64,000 bases of DNA from Actinomycetes bacterium (GTDB lineage Bacteria; Actinomycetota; Actinomycetes; Mycobacteriales; Mycobacteriaceae). A program made the translations under genes and the position numbers. A model generated the notes under the pieces. The model made no database searches and was not told the origin of the DNA. It was given only the letters and a program-made list of their open reading frames with translations. The DNA lies in the NCBI GenBank assembly GCA_023418505.1, contig JAEZZR010000017.1, positions 96,341 through 160,340 on the forward strand. The letters run 5' to 3'. Positions 43,364-53,280 of the stretch are shown piece by piece; within the stretch, counting starts at the first letter, position 1; each line of letters begins with the position of its first letter.

Positions 43364-44449
43364 TTAGGCGTTGGATCCAGAGCTGGACTCAGTGCTGGGA
43401 TTAAGGCTGGAACCGCCGCCGGAACTAGAGCCGGAACTAGAGCCGGTTTCCTGCTCGTATTCTTTTCCCCACTTCGCGGCATATACCGCGCAAATCATCA
43501 GCTGGATCTGGTGGAAAATCATCAGTGGCACGATGATCGTGCCCGCAGCTGAGCCGAAAATAACCGCCGCCATTGGCAGACCCGTGGCCAGGGATTTCTT
43601 CGAACCGCAGAATTGGATGGCGATGCGATCGGCGCGGTCGAAGCCTAAACGCGTAGCCGTCCAACCAGCTAGACGCAGCAGCACTTCCACCAGAATGATC
43701 GAGAGCAAGCACAGCCAAATGATGTCGGATACTGGTACTCGCGACCAGACGCCATCGACCATGCCTTGCGAAAACGCCGAGTACACCACCATGGCAATGG
43801 AAATACGATCCACATTTCGAGTGGCTTTTGCTGCGGCGAAACGGAAAGTCCACCGGCGGGTGAGCTGGCCGATTGCGAACGGCAGCAATAGCTGTAAGGA
43901 AATATCGCGGAAGACCGTGGCATCTACCACTACCCCATTAGAGCCACCCATCAGCAGCATCACCAGCACAGGAGTAACCAGGATACCCAGCAGGTTCGAA
44001 GCCGAAGCACTGACGATGGAACCCGCCACATTGCCATGAGCAATCGACGTGAAATTCACACTGGATTGCACGGTAGATGGCACCAGGCACATATACAGCA
44101 CACCCAGATACAGCCCTTGAGCTAAAACCAAATCCAAAGGTTTTAGTGCTAGGCCTACCAGCGGAAACAGTACAAAGGTGAAAGCCAGAATAACTGCATG
44201 CAGCCGCCAATGCTTCAAGCCCGCCAAAGCCTCTTGCGGGGACAGGCGTGCGCCATAAAGGAAGAACAGCAGGCCAATGGCAAGCTTCGTAGCTAGCGAA
44301 AACCCTTCGGCAAATTCGCCCCGAGCCGGGAAAATGATCGCAATGATCACGGCCAGGATGATCAAAACGATCAGCGGATCTGGCCGCCAACCCAGTAGCC
44401 TGCGCCACCGTGAATTCTTGGCATCTGCGGCCTCATGCGGAACTGGCAC
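43364..44449 (-). CDS. Bile acid:sodium symporter-like transporter (SBF-like, DUF4137-type)
   Basis: 361-residue membrane protein with about nine to ten helices. The segments LLFFLYGARLSPQEALAGL, YLGVLYMCLVPSTVQSSVNFTSIAHGN and FCGSKKSLATGLPMA are typical of the SBF-like branch of BASS transporters (YfeH type). The substrate is unknown. The C-terminus ends with GSSSGSSSG repeats. The start is GTG at 44449. Confidence 0.88.
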   Translation of the reverse strand: MPVPHEAADAKNSRWRRLLGWRPDPLIVLIILAVIIAIIFPARGEFAEGFSLATKLAIGLLFFLYGARLSPQEALAGLKHWRLHAVILAFTFVLFPLVGLALKPLDLVLAQGLYLGVLYMCLVPSTVQSSVNFTSIAHGNVAGSIVSASASNLLGILVTPVLVMLLMGGSNGVVVDATVFRDISLQLLLPFAIGQLTRRWTFRFAAAKATRNVDRISIAMVVYSAFSQGMVDGVWSRVPVSDIIWLCLLSIILVEVLLRLAGWTATRLGFDRADRIAIQFCGSKKSLATGLPMAAVIFGSAAGTIIVPLMIFHQIQLMICAVYAAKWGKEYEQETGSSSGSSSGGGSSLNPSTESSSGSNA

Positions 44450-44488
44450 AGTATTTCCCCTTACAACTCTTCCCTGGCTAACTAGGTG

Positions 44489-44965
44489 CTAGCCCTTGGG
44501 TTGGGCGTTGTTAGTTGCACGTCGTAAAGCAGTGAAATCTACCTGAGCAGGCGCGGGTTCTTCGTGGCCTCCGCAGGAACCGCCTCCACCACAGCACCCG
44601 CCGGAGGCTTCTTCGGCCGAACGCACGGCGGCGTCGTACATCGCAATCATGCGCGCACCCAAAGCAGCACCAATACCCAGCAAGGCAAGTGCCAAGAACA
44701 CCATCACAGCTACCCACAGCCACAGCCACGGCGAATGCACTGCCGCGAAACCAAGAGCCGCCGCGCCTGCCAGAGCCAAAGCCGCGGCCGTCCATACCGG
44801 ACCTGCCGGACGGTGCGTAATATCCCAGTACTCGCGGGACTTACGCGCTTGCTCTACGCGAATCCCGATATAGCTATTACCCGGCAGCTTCGCCGACCAC
44901 GCCAAAACAGCAACCACCAGCACTGCAACGGATAACACCAGCAAAATAATGGGCACGGCAATCAT
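44489..44965 (-). CDS. SdpI-family membrane protein with Cys-rich tail
   Basis: 158 residues with three hydrophobic helices (about 3-24, 56-75 and 79-101). The segment IRVEQARKSREYWDITHR matches the SdpI (immunity-like) family. After the last helix is a Gly/Cys/His-rich tail GGCCGGGGSCGGHEE, a potential metal- or thiol-binding element uncommon in the family core. The gene lies 39 bases upstream of the SBF-like transporter gene and is probably co-transcribed with it. Confidence 0.8.
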   Translation of the reverse strand: MIAVPIILLVLSVAVLVVAVLAWSAKLPGNSYIGIRVEQARKSREYWDITHRPAGPVWTAAALALAGAAALGFAAVHSPWLWLWVAVMVFLALALLGIGAALGARMIAMYDAAVRSAEEASGGCCGGGGSCGGHEEPAPAQVDFTALRRATNNAQPKG

Positions 44966-45047
44966 GGACGTATTTTAACAACCCGCGCGGATAAAGCCTT
45001 CGCAGTACCGGCGGAAGCCCGCGCGCAATCTATTAAACTAATGCACC

Positions 45048-47963
45048 ATGACTGAATCCCCGGCAACCCAAGACAACTCTGGGAATACCAACTTCCGTTA
45101 CAGCCCGGCTGTAGCCAGCGAAATCGAAACCAAATGGCAAAGCCTCTGGGCCGAAACTGGCGCTTTCCATGCGGCGAACCCCGTTGGTGATTTAGCTGAT
45201 GAAACGGGCAAGGGTGCCGGCGAGAAGCTCTTTATCCAAGACATGTTCCCCTACCCCTCGGGTGTGGGTCTGCACGTAGGCCACCCACTGGGCTACATTG
45301 CTACCGACGTTTACGGTCGCTTCCAGCGCATGCAAGGCAAGAACGTGCTACACACGCTGGGCTACGACGCGTTTGGTCTGCCAGCAGAGCAGTACGCGGT
45401 ACAGACTGGCACCCACCCGCGCACCACCACCGAGGCCAATATCGCCAACATGGAACGGCAGTTAAAGCGGTTGGGGTTGGCTCACGATAAGCGCCGCAGT
45501 TTCGCCACCACCGACAGCGACTACTACCGCTGGACCCAATGGATCTTCCTGCAGATCTTTAACTCCTGGTTCGACGAGCGCGAAAACAAAGCCCGGCCAA
45601 TTGACACTCTGATCAGTGCATACGCCGCCGGTGAAGTGCCGTTGCCGGCGCAATTTGCCGGCTGCACCTGGGACGAGCTAGATGAAAAGCAGCGCGACGA
45701 AGCACTAGACGCGCGCCGGCTGGTCTACCGCTCCAACTCGATGGTCAACTGGTGCCCGGGCTTGGGTACCGTGCTGTCCAACGAAGAGGTCACCGCCGAT
45801 GGACGCTCCGAGCGCGGCAACTTCCCAGTGTTCCGCAAGCGCCTAAGCCAGTGGATGATGCGCATCACCGCCTACGCCGACCGCCTGGATGCCGATCTGG
45901 ATCTGTTGGATTGGCCAGAGAAGGTCAAGGCGATGCAGCACAACTGGATTGGTAAGTCGCGCGGCGCCGAAGTGACTTTCTTGGCTGACGACGCTGAAGG
46001 AAACTCCCACAACATCGAAGTCTTTACCACTCGCCCGGACACCTTGTTTGGTGCTACCTATATGGTGCTCGCCCCAGAATTGGATCTGGTAGACCAGCTG
46101 GTGGCAGCACAGTGGCCAGAGGGCACCAAGGAAGCTTGGACGCTAGGGGCTGCTACGCCAGCCGAATCAGTCGCGCAATACCGGGCACAGATTGCAGCAA
46201 AGTCCGATCTAGAGCGCCAGGAATCTAAGGAAAAGACCGGCGTATTCACCGGTACTTATGCCGAAAACCCAGTGAGCGGCCAGCCAGTGCCTATCTTTAT
46301 CGCCGACTATGTACTGGCAGGCTACGGCACTGGCGCCATCATGGCGGTGCCTGGCCACGACGAACGCGACTGGGAATTCGCCACCGCATTGGAACTGCCG
46401 ATCCGCGAGGTTGTCTCCGGTGGTGATGTACGCGAAGCAGCGTTTACCGGCGAAGGTGTCGCCGTGAATTCAGCCAATGATGACGGGCTGGATCTCAACG
46501 GCATGGGCCTGCAAGACGCCAAAGCCACCACTATCGCTTGGCTCGAGCAGCGTGGCCTAGGCAAGGGTAAAACCCAGTACAAGCTGCGTGATTGGTTGTT
46601 TGCCCGCCAGCGGTACTGGGGTGAGCCCTTCCCTATTGTCTACGACGAAAACGATGTCGCTCACGCCCTGCCAGAGTCCATGCTGCCGGTGGAACTACCA
46701 GAGGTCGAAGACTACCAACCAGTAACCTTCGATCCCGATAGCCCGGACTCGGAGCCACAAGCACCATTGGCGAAAGCCACGGACTGGGTGGAGGTGGAAT
46801 TAGACCTCGGCGATGGCCTAAAGAAGTACCGCCGCGACACCAACGTAATGCCAAACTGGGCTGGTTCTTCCTGGTACCAGTTGCGTTACATCGATCCGAA
46901 TAACGATCAGATTTTCGCTGATCTGGAAAACGAAAAGTACTGGACTGGCCCACAGCCAGAGACTCACGGCCCGCAGGACCCAGGCGGCGTAGACCTTTAC
47001 GTTGGCGGCGTGGAGCACGCAGTTTTGCACCTGCTGTACTCGCGTTTCTGGCACAAGGTGCTGTTCGACTTGGGTTACGTTTCCTCGATCGAGCCCTACC
47101 GTCGTCTATTCAACCAGGGCTACATCCAGGCGTATGCGTACACGGATGCGCGTGGGGTGTACCAGCCTGCCGATGAGGTCGTCGAACGCGATGGCAAGTT
47201 CTTCATTCCTGGCGCGGGTGCCGATGGCGCGGATCTGGAGGTCTTCCAGGAGTACGGCAAGATGGGCAAGTCCCTGAAGAATGCCGTCTCGCCGGATCAG
47301 ATTTGCGATGACTACGGCGCTGATACCCTGCGCGTTTACGAAATGGCGATGGGTCCGCTTGATACTTCGCGCCCGTGGGCAACGAAGGATTTGGTGGGTG
47401 CGCAGCGTTTCTTGCAGCGCGCGTGGCGCCTGGTAGTCAACGAAAATACCGGTGAGCTTGCACCACGGGATATTGCGCTTTCCGACGACGACCTCAAGGC
47501 ACTAAACCGCACTGTGGACGGCGTAACCACCGACTACGCAGAACTCCGCGACAACACCGCCGTGGCCAAGCTGATCGAATACGTGAACTACTTGACCAAG
47601 CACTACGGCAACCAGGGTGCACCTCTGGCAGCTGTAGAGCCACTGGTGTTGATGCTCGGACCAGTTGCGCCACATGTGGCTGAGGAATTGTGGTCGCGCC
47701 TCGGCCACGAATCCTTAGTACATGGCCCTTGGCCAGAAGTTGACGAAAAGTGGCTGGTAGACGACACCGTCGAACTGCCAGTACAGATCAACGGCAAAGT
47801 GCGCGCGCGTATCAACGTAGCTACCGACGCAGCTAAAGACGAGATCGAATCAGTCGCGCTGGCTGATCAAAAGGTACAAGCTGCTGCAGCTGCGGTTGGT
47901 GCAGGCAACATCGTGAAGGTGATTGTGGTTCCAGGCCGCATGGTGAACCTAGTGGTGAAGTAG
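45048..47963 (+). CDS. leuS: Leucyl-tRNA synthetase
   Basis: Charges tRNA-Leu. The 971-residue class I synthetase has the HIGH-type motif VGLHVGHPLGY, the zinc/CP1 editing domain (about 280-500, containing TTRPDTLFGATYMVLAPE and the GTGAIMAVPGHDERD editing motif), KMSKS-type GKMGKSLKNAVSP and the C-terminal tRNA-binding domain ending MVNLVVK. ATG start with a weak ribosome site. Direct repeats of a 15-base unit (47981-48010) follow the stop. Confidence 0.98.
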   Translation: MTESPATQDNSGNTNFRYSPAVASEIETKWQSLWAETGAFHAANPVGDLADETGKGAGEKLFIQDMFPYPSGVGLHVGHPLGYIATDVYGRFQRMQGKNVLHTLGYDAFGLPAEQYAVQTGTHPRTTTEANIANMERQLKRLGLAHDKRRSFATTDSDYYRWTQWIFLQIFNSWFDERENKARPIDTLISAYAAGEVPLPAQFAGCTWDELDEKQRDEALDARRLVYRSNSMVNWCPGLGTVLSNEEVTADGRSERGNFPVFRKRLSQWMMRITAYADRLDADLDLLDWPEKVKAMQHNWIGKSRGAEVTFLADDAEGNSHNIEVFTTRPDTLFGATYMVLAPELDLVDQLVAAQWPEGTKEAWTLGAATPAESVAQYRAQIAAKSDLERQESKEKTGVFTGTYAENPVSGQPVPIFIADYVLAGYGTGAIMAVPGHDERDWEFATALELPIREVVSGGDVREAAFTGEGVAVNSANDDGLDLNGMGLQDAKATTIAWLEQRGLGKGKTQYKLRDWLFARQRYWGEPFPIVYDENDVAHALPESMLPVELPEVEDYQPVTFDPDSPDSEPQAPLAKATDWVEVELDLGDGLKKYRRDTNVMPNWAGSSWYQLRYIDPNNDQIFADLENEKYWTGPQPETHGPQDPGGVDLYVGGVEHAVLHLLYSRFWHKVLFDLGYVSSIEPYRRLFNQGYIQAYAYTDARGVYQPADEVVERDGKFFIPGAGADGADLEVFQEYGKMGKSLKNAVSPDQICDDYGADTLRVYEMAMGPLDTSRPWATKDLVGAQRFLQRAWRLVVNENTGELAPRDIALSDDDLKALNRTVDGVTTDYAELRDNTAVAKLIEYVNYLTKHYGNQGAPLAAVEPLVLMLGPVAPHVAEELWSRLGHESLVHGPWPEVDEKWLVDDTVELPVQINGKVRARINVATDAAKDEIESVALADQKVQAAAAAVGAGNIVKVIVVPGRMVNLVVK

Positions 47964-47980
47964 GGTTTTGCCGCTGGGCT

Positions 47981-48010
47981 TAGTTGCGTTGGGGCTAGTT
48001 GCGTTGGGGC
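47981..48010. repeat. Two tandem 15-base repeats after leuS
   Basis: TAGTTGCGTTGGGGC occurs twice head-to-tail, followed by a partial third copy, in the short gap between convergent genes. It probably arose by slippage, and no function is evident. Confidence 0.7.
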
Positions 48011-48402
48011 TAGTTGTATTCCAGCCCCAGCATCGCAATGCCAAATGTGGAGACCATCCACATCAAACTAAACGGCATTAGTACCCAGCACATGGCCAAC
48101 CACGGACGCCAATTGCCGAAGTGCTTCCACTTCTTATAGGTGATCCAGAAATTAGTAAAGGTGCCGGCCAGCGCCACGATCGCTGGGATGATCGGGAACG
48201 CTAATTCAAAGAAGCGCGAACAGATAAAGCTGCTGATCCCAGCATCGCAATTCGGTCCGCCCACCACTGCGCCAATGATGCCAACCACCAAAGCGGTGAT
48301 AAATGTCGCGGCAATCGTAATGCCAGTGAAACGAAAGGCGCGCCGGGCGGAATGCTCCCGTCGCTCGAGCCTTTCTAGCGGATCAGATTCTGATTCGTGC
48401 AT
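48010..48402 (-). CDS. Small conserved-type membrane protein
   Basis: 130 residues. An acidic/Arg-rich cytoplasmic N-terminus (HESESDPLERLERREHSARRAF) precedes three helices (about 26-48, 67-88 and 104-126). Two Cys (about 51 and 60) flank the first external loop. No family is recognised. The ATG at 48402 is preferred over a GTG nine bases upstream. It is convergent with leuS. Confidence 0.7.
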   Translation of the reverse strand: MHESESDPLERLERREHSARRAFRFTGITIAATFITALVVGIIGAVVGGPNCDAGISSFICSRFFELAFPIIPAIVALAGTFTNFWITYKKWKHFGNWRPWLAMCWVLMPFSLMWMVSTFGIAMLGLEYN

Positions 48403-48440
48403 AGGTACCACCCTACGCGGTTAATGATTTTGGCCTTGAA

Positions 48441-49352
48441 TTAGGCGATGGTGATCAGCGTAGGCGCTGGGCTATTGCGAATGATCTGATTTGTAGACGA
48501 GCCAATGAAGACCCGGCCAAAGGCGCCCAACGTGGAGGAACCTAACACCAGCAGGTCGCCCTTCTTCCACTTGATGTCATCCATAGCATCGGCCCAACCA
48601 TGGCCGGTACCGATGCTGGTTTCTACTGGAAGCGATGGGTATTGGGTATGAGTGCGCTCCACTCCCCGATCCAGCATGGCCATGGCTTGCTCGCGCCATT
48701 CGATCATCAAATCGTCGGAAGAGCCAAAGCCATTCTTCGTGGGATACATCGTGGCACCACGCGGGGTGAACGCCACCAGGCGCAGCGGCACATCCCAGCG
48801 GTGGGCAAGATCAGCAGCTTTGCGCAGTGCAGTGTGCGACTGTGAGGTGTCGATATAACTGACGCTTACGCGGGTCACCCCATTTTTAGAGAGCTTCGGT
48901 GCCTTTGGTGCCAGCCCAAGTGGAATCGGAGAGAAATGCAAAAGTGCATCAGAGGTAGAACCAATTTGATAGCGCCCAGCAGGTGAATGCGATTGTGCAC
49001 CAAGGACGATTAAATCAGCTTCGAAGGCTTGCGCAGCTTTGACGATATGCGTGCTCTCTGAGGTGCATTCTTCGACGATCACAGCGTCGTCGTCAAGCAT
49101 CTTATTGCGAATACCTGCAGCCTTAAACGCCTGGTAGATACTCTTTTTTGCGGCAGTGGTTTCTGCTGCCACCCAGGAATCTGCGTTGGAGAGGCGAGCT
49201 AGCGACGTCAAAGGCCAACCTCGCGACAGTGCCACGAAAACCCGAATTTTCACTTTGGACGTACGTGCCAACCAGGCAGCGTATTGCATCGCTTCGTCGC
49301 CGTTTTTGCCGGGACGCCATGCAATCAAGATACGAAGAGGCTTCGATGGCAC
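48441..49352 (-). CDS. Universal stress protein, tandem UspA domains
   Basis: 303 residues forming two UspA domains (about 5-150 and 160-303). The second has the ATP-binding pattern GSSTLGAFGRVFIGSSTNQI; the first is more diverged (GAQSHSPAGRYQIGSTSDAL). GTG at 49352 is preferred because AAGGAG lies ten bases before it; a longer frame begins at 49385. The role is stress survival through an unknown partner. Confidence 0.9.
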   Translation of the reverse strand: MPSKPLRILIAWRPGKNGDEAMQYAAWLARTSKVKIRVFVALSRGWPLTSLARLSNADSWVAAETTAAKKSIYQAFKAAGIRNKMLDDDAVIVEECTSESTHIVKAAQAFEADLIVLGAQSHSPAGRYQIGSTSDALLHFSPIPLGLAPKAPKLSKNGVTRVSVSYIDTSQSHTALRKAADLAHRWDVPLRLVAFTPRGATMYPTKNGFGSSDDLMIEWREQAMAMLDRGVERTHTQYPSLPVETSIGTGHGWADAMDDIKWKKGDLLVLGSSTLGAFGRVFIGSSTNQIIRNSPAPTLITIA

Positions 49353-49460
49353 GGGTGCAGTACTCCTTTTAACTGGCAGTGACACTGGACAAGTTAGAAC
49401 CGCATGGGCTCGTATCGCAATTGCGCTGTGTCGATCACTACCAGCTTATAACCACGCGAA

Positions 49461-49499
49461 CCCCCGGTTACCTGCACTGTCTGCAAGTGTAACCGGGGG
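49461..49499. repeat. Strong hairpin between the stress-protein and MarR genes
   Basis: CCCCCGGTTAC (49461-49471) is perfectly repeated inverted at 49489-49499, with further pairing inside. No T run follows on either strand, so it may be a rho-independent-like barrier, an mRNA-stabilising structure or an operator. Confidence 0.6.
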
Positions 49500-49583
49500 C
49501 CGTATCAGGCAATAAATCCGCTCGAGCGAAATCTAGCAAGCCTGGAAAACTTCAGGCGTGATTACTGTGAAAATAGTTCGGAA

Positions 49584-50063
49584 TTACTTGGTTGGATCGA
49601 TTCCGTACTCTTCAAGAATGTGCTTGAGCACTGGCTCTAGCTTGTTGGCAATCTCCAGTTCGTCGTCGGAAAGCACGGCGAACATCATGGCCATCTCGCG
49701 GTCGCGCTCTTCAGAGACGCGCTCCAATTCTTCGCGACCACGGCGGGTGAGCTCCACGCGCACGCCACGGCGATCGTGGATGTCGCGAACGCGCTCTACC
49801 ATGCCGGAATCCTCTAGATGATGAATCGCATTAGACGCAGTAGGCATCCGGATCGCTTCCGCCTGAGCCAGCTGGTTAATGCGGCAAGGGCCAAGCGAAT
49901 TGAGGGTCATCATAATGGAAAGCTGCGCACGGCTAAGCTGGGATTCCATCGAACGCCGGCTGTATAGTAGCTCCGCGCGGGTAAGAAGCGGGCGGAGGCG
50001 ACGAGCTAGATCGAGAACTTCTGGTCGGATCTCGCTGTTAGAGGGAAGATTCGTTTCTGCCAT
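49584..50063 (-). CDS. MarR-family transcriptional regulator
   Basis: 159-residue winged-helix repressor. The core ALSRAQLSIMMTLNSLGPCRINQLAQAEAIRMPTASNAIHHLEDSGMVERVRDIHDRRGVRVELTRRG shape gives the recognition helix and the DxRG wing. ATG at 50063 is preferred. MarR proteins respond to small phenolic ligands or oxidants. The effector and target are unknown; the neighbouring stress-protein gene is a candidate target. Confidence 0.9.
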   Translation of the reverse strand: MAETNLPSNSEIRPEVLDLARRLRPLLTRAELLYSRRSMESQLSRAQLSIMMTLNSLGPCRINQLAQAEAIRMPTASNAIHHLEDSGMVERVRDIHDRRGVRVELTRRGREELERVSEERDREMAMMFAVLSDDELEIANKLEPVLKHILEEYGIDPTK

Positions 50064-50105
50064 GTGAACTATGCTAGCGATTCTATTTGCCAGTTGCCAA
50101 CCCAA

Positions 50106-50592
50106 AATAATTACCCAACCTAGCTATAGAAATATATGTCTTTAATTATCTCGACTTTTCTGCCAGTAAATTCTTATTCGCGCGGAAACGGCCAGATATA
50201 GGCATTAGCAGGTAGTAAAGCTGTAGCGGATACATAAAACCTATGGTGTGATTTGTGTTAAATCAGCTACCCCCGTGCTTATAAGAAAAGCCTGAGAAAA
50301 CTTTCTAGTGCAATATACCCCTATTCGGGGGTGGAGTTACTGGCGTAAGGGTTGTATTTGCCCAGTGGGTGTGTCGATTTTGTCTGAATTTGGTGGTGTG
50401 TGGGAGCTTGGTGGGCGCCTGGCGGGTGCTTGAGGTGCTTGACGCACGCATGGAAGGCTTCTGGGGTAGGTCTGTAGTAACGCTAGGTACGTCGCTAGAT
50501 ATATAAGGTGTCTAGCCAACCTTGTTAATATAGGGGGTCAAGCTCGATTTAAGCCCCCGGAAGTTACCGTGCTTTGTTGCCGTTAGCTTCTT
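50106..50592. other. Gene-free interval upstream of ponA
   Basis: About 490 AT-rich bases between divergent marR and ponA. No reading frame, RNA fold or repeat is convincing. A candidate -10-like TTAATATAGG at 50525-50534 lies about 80 bases before ponA. Promoters for both genes should be here. Confidence 0.5.
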
Positions 50593-50613
50593 TTGACCCC
50601 AGGGAGTAATCCG

Positions 50614-53037
50614 GTGACTAAAGACCCTCGCGATGGCGACCACCCCGGCACGTCCGGCGAATGGTGGGATCAGCCAGATTCAGACAGCCAAGCTGCAGGC
50701 AATGATGCGGCGTCGGCTGGCTCTGAGTCGGCGGATTCAGCTGGTGCGGCTGCTTCGGCTGCAGCGTCGTCGGAAGGTACGCCGCCGGATTCTGCACAGA
50801 CTAACGCTGCACAGTCGAACCCTGCACAGTCGGGTACCGCGCAATCGAGTGCGGCTGAGGTAGCGGATGCCGATGAAGTAGACGCAGAAAGTGAAGTGAT
50901 GGCGGAAGTAGATCAGGACATCCAGCGCGGTTCCCGTGGGATCTGGGCGTGGATTGGTATCGCAGTTGCCTTAATTATTCTCACGCCGGTAGTGATCTTC
51001 GGTGTGGCTTACGCTGCCACCGACGTGCCAGAGCCAGATGAGCTGCGCAACGATCAGATCGCGATCGTCTACGACCGCACTGGCGAAAACGAAATCACCC
51101 GCATCGTGCCAGAAGCTGGCAACCGACGGGATATTTCTCTGAACGAGGTACCGGATCAGGTGCGCAATGCAGTACTCGCGGCTGAAGACCGTGAGTTCTA
51201 CACCAACCCAGGTTTCTCGCTTACCGGTTACGCGCGTGCTGCTTGGGGTGTGGTCTCGGGTAACCCATCTGCTGGCGGTGGTTCCACGATTACTCAGCAG
51301 TATGTGAAGAACGCTGTGGTGGGTAACGACCGCACGATCACCCGCAAGGCAAAAGAATTCGTGATGTCCGCGAAGATGGCTCGCGAGTGGTCGAAGGATC
51401 AGATCCTTGAGGCTTACCTGAACACCATTTACTTTGGCCGTAATGGTTACGGCATTGCTGCAGCCTCGGATGTCTACTTCGGCAAGCCAATTAGCGAACT
51501 CACCGTTGAAGAGGGTGCAGTACTTGCAGCTTCGATTCAGCGCCCATCGGCGTTGGATCCATGGACGAACCGCGCTGAAGCAGAACAGCGCTGGAACTAC
51601 GTGCTCGACGGCATGGTAGAGATGAACGTCCTGGATCCAGCTACGCGTGCGGGCATGGTGTACCCAGAGACACTGGATCCTGCACAGATCCCACAGCAGG
51701 CGCCAGAGCGTGGCCCGGATGCGATGATCCAAAACCAGGTGCTCAATGAATTGGATCGCATTGGTATCAGCGAGCAGGACGTCAACACCCTGGGCTTGCG
51801 TGTGACCACCACCATCGACCCTGATGTACAGCAGGCTGCATTGAATGCAGTGGATTCGTGGATCAACCAGGAATCGGGTCTGCGCAGTGCAGTGGTTTCC
51901 ATCGAGCCTTCCACCGGCGCGGTACGCGCGTACTACGGCGGCGACGATCCAAATGGCTGGGATTACGCTAATTCCGGATTGCAGACCGGCTCTACGTTCA
52001 AGATCTTTACCTTGGCAGCAGCACTCGACCAAAACATCCCGCTGACCACTAATTACAGCTCGGATCCAGTGCAGTCTGGCGACGCTACCATCTACAACTC
52101 CGGTGGCATGACCTGCGGCACCTGCCCAATTTCCGAGGCACTGCGTCAGTCTTTGAACACTCCCTTCATTCGCTTGCAGCGCGACCTGAAGAACGGTCCG
52201 GATGACACCGCAGCCATGGCTCACCGCTTGGGTGTCGCCGAATCCATCCCGGGCATCGAGCGCACCTTGATGGAAGACAACGGCCACAGCCAGGACGGCA
52301 TTACGCTGGGTCAGTACCTCACCCGTCCGCTGGACATGGCAGTTGGCTTGGCGACGTTAGCTAACGACGGCGTCTATCAAGAAACCCACTTCGTAGAAAA
52401 GGTCGAAACTGTCGACGGAGAAACTCTGTTCGAACGCGAACAGTCCGAAGGTGACCGTCGTGTGCCAAAGGTTGTGGCTACCAACGTCATCGACGCGATG
52501 AAGCCAATCGCCAGCTACAACAGCCATGCGCTGGCTGGTGGTCGCGAGTCTGCCGCCAAGACTGGTACCGCACAGCTGGGTGACACCGGCATGAACAAGG
52601 ATGCCTGGATGATCGGCGCTACCCCTCAGCTATCTACTGCAGTGTGGGTAGGCAACGTCGATGGCTCCGCGTTGTACAACCGCTTCGGTGGTTCGATGTT
52701 CGGTGCCCACGAACCTGCTGATATTTGGAAGTCCACGATGGATGCAGCATTGGCGAACCGCAGCTGGGAATCCTTCAGTACTCCTGAAGCTGTCGGTGGC
52801 GTTGCCGGTGCACCGGCTTGGGGTGGCTACAACCAGGCTCCAGCAACGGGCAACCAGTCCACTGGTGAAGCAACCGGAACTACGCCAACCGAGACCGCAG
52901 AACCAGAGGCTCCAAGCGTGCCGGATCTGGGTGAACTACTTCCAAGCCCAGGCGGTGGTGAAGGCGACGGTGGCGGCGGAGTGCTACCACCACCAGAAGG
53001 TGGCGGAGGCATCCTTGACGGACTCTTCGGCAACTAA
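50614..53037 (+). CDS. ponA: Class A penicillin-binding protein (PBP1-type, transglycosylase and transpeptidase)
   Basis: Polymerises and cross-links peptidoglycan. The 807-residue protein has a disordered Ser/Ala/Gln cytoplasmic tail (about 1-105), one helix (about 112-138) and a GT51 transglycosylase domain (AAEDREFYTNPGFS, GGGSTITQQYVKN, EAYLNTIYFGRNGYG). The transpeptidase has SxxK in GSTFKIF, SxN in QSLNTPF and KTG in AAKTGTAQ. A Pro/Gly-rich tail ends the protein. GTG at 50614 has AGGGAG upstream; an earlier in-frame start is unlikely. PBP1 is a known partner of CrgA and PknB signalling in mycobacteria. Confidence 0.96.
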   Translation: MTKDPRDGDHPGTSGEWWDQPDSDSQAAGNDAASAGSESADSAGAAASAAASSEGTPPDSAQTNAAQSNPAQSGTAQSSAAEVADADEVDAESEVMAEVDQDIQRGSRGIWAWIGIAVALIILTPVVIFGVAYAATDVPEPDELRNDQIAIVYDRTGENEITRIVPEAGNRRDISLNEVPDQVRNAVLAAEDREFYTNPGFSLTGYARAAWGVVSGNPSAGGGSTITQQYVKNAVVGNDRTITRKAKEFVMSAKMAREWSKDQILEAYLNTIYFGRNGYGIAAASDVYFGKPISELTVEEGAVLAASIQRPSALDPWTNRAEAEQRWNYVLDGMVEMNVLDPATRAGMVYPETLDPAQIPQQAPERGPDAMIQNQVLNELDRIGISEQDVNTLGLRVTTTIDPDVQQAALNAVDSWINQESGLRSAVVSIEPSTGAVRAYYGGDDPNGWDYANSGLQTGSTFKIFTLAAALDQNIPLTTNYSSDPVQSGDATIYNSGGMTCGTCPISEALRQSLNTPFIRLQRDLKNGPDDTAAMAHRLGVAESIPGIERTLMEDNGHSQDGITLGQYLTRPLDMAVGLATLANDGVYQETHFVEKVETVDGETLFEREQSEGDRRVPKVVATNVIDAMKPIASYNSHALAGGRESAAKTGTAQLGDTGMNKDAWMIGATPQLSTAVWVGNVDGSALYNRFGGSMFGAHEPADIWKSTMDAALANRSWESFSTPEAVGGVAGAPAWGGYNQAPATGNQSTGEATGTTPTETAEPEAPSVPDLGELLPSPGGGEGDGGGGVLPPPEGGGGILDGLFGN

Positions 53038-53053
53038 CGCGGGCTGAGTTTCC

Positions 53054-53233
53054 ATGACCGTTGGTACTTTGCTCGCAATGAGCGCCGTTGCAATCGGATT
53101 CCTCCTCTTTGGCGCCGCCTTCTATGGCTTCATGCAAAAGTGGAGTAGCAAAACAATCTGGCTGCTGTGTATCGGAGCATTCGTCTTCGCCACAGTGATT
53201 CCAGTAGTGATCGCATTGGGGCATGCGATCTAA
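53054..53233 (+). CDS. 59-residue two-helix membrane protein
   Basis: Small frame starting ATG 16 bases after the ponA stop: MTVGTLLAMSAVAIGFLLFG, a Tyr/Gly-rich turn with a short basic linker (QKWSSK), then IWLLCIGAFVFATVIPVVIA. It has two clear transmembrane helices and no recognised family. It is probably co-transcribed with ponA and followed by a terminator. Confidence 0.7.
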   Translation: MTVGTLLAMSAVAIGFLLFGAAFYGFMQKWSSKTIWLLCIGAFVFATVIPVVIALGHAI

Positions 53234-53247
53234 AGGGAAGCGTTTAA

Positions 53248-53280
53248 GTCGATCGGCTTTAGCCGGTCGGCTTTTTGTTT
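53248..53280 (+). terminator. Terminator after ponA and the small membrane gene
   Basis: GTCGATCGGCT pairs with AGCCGGTCGGC through two G-U pairs, with a TT loop and a following TTTTTGTTT tract. Confidence 0.85.
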
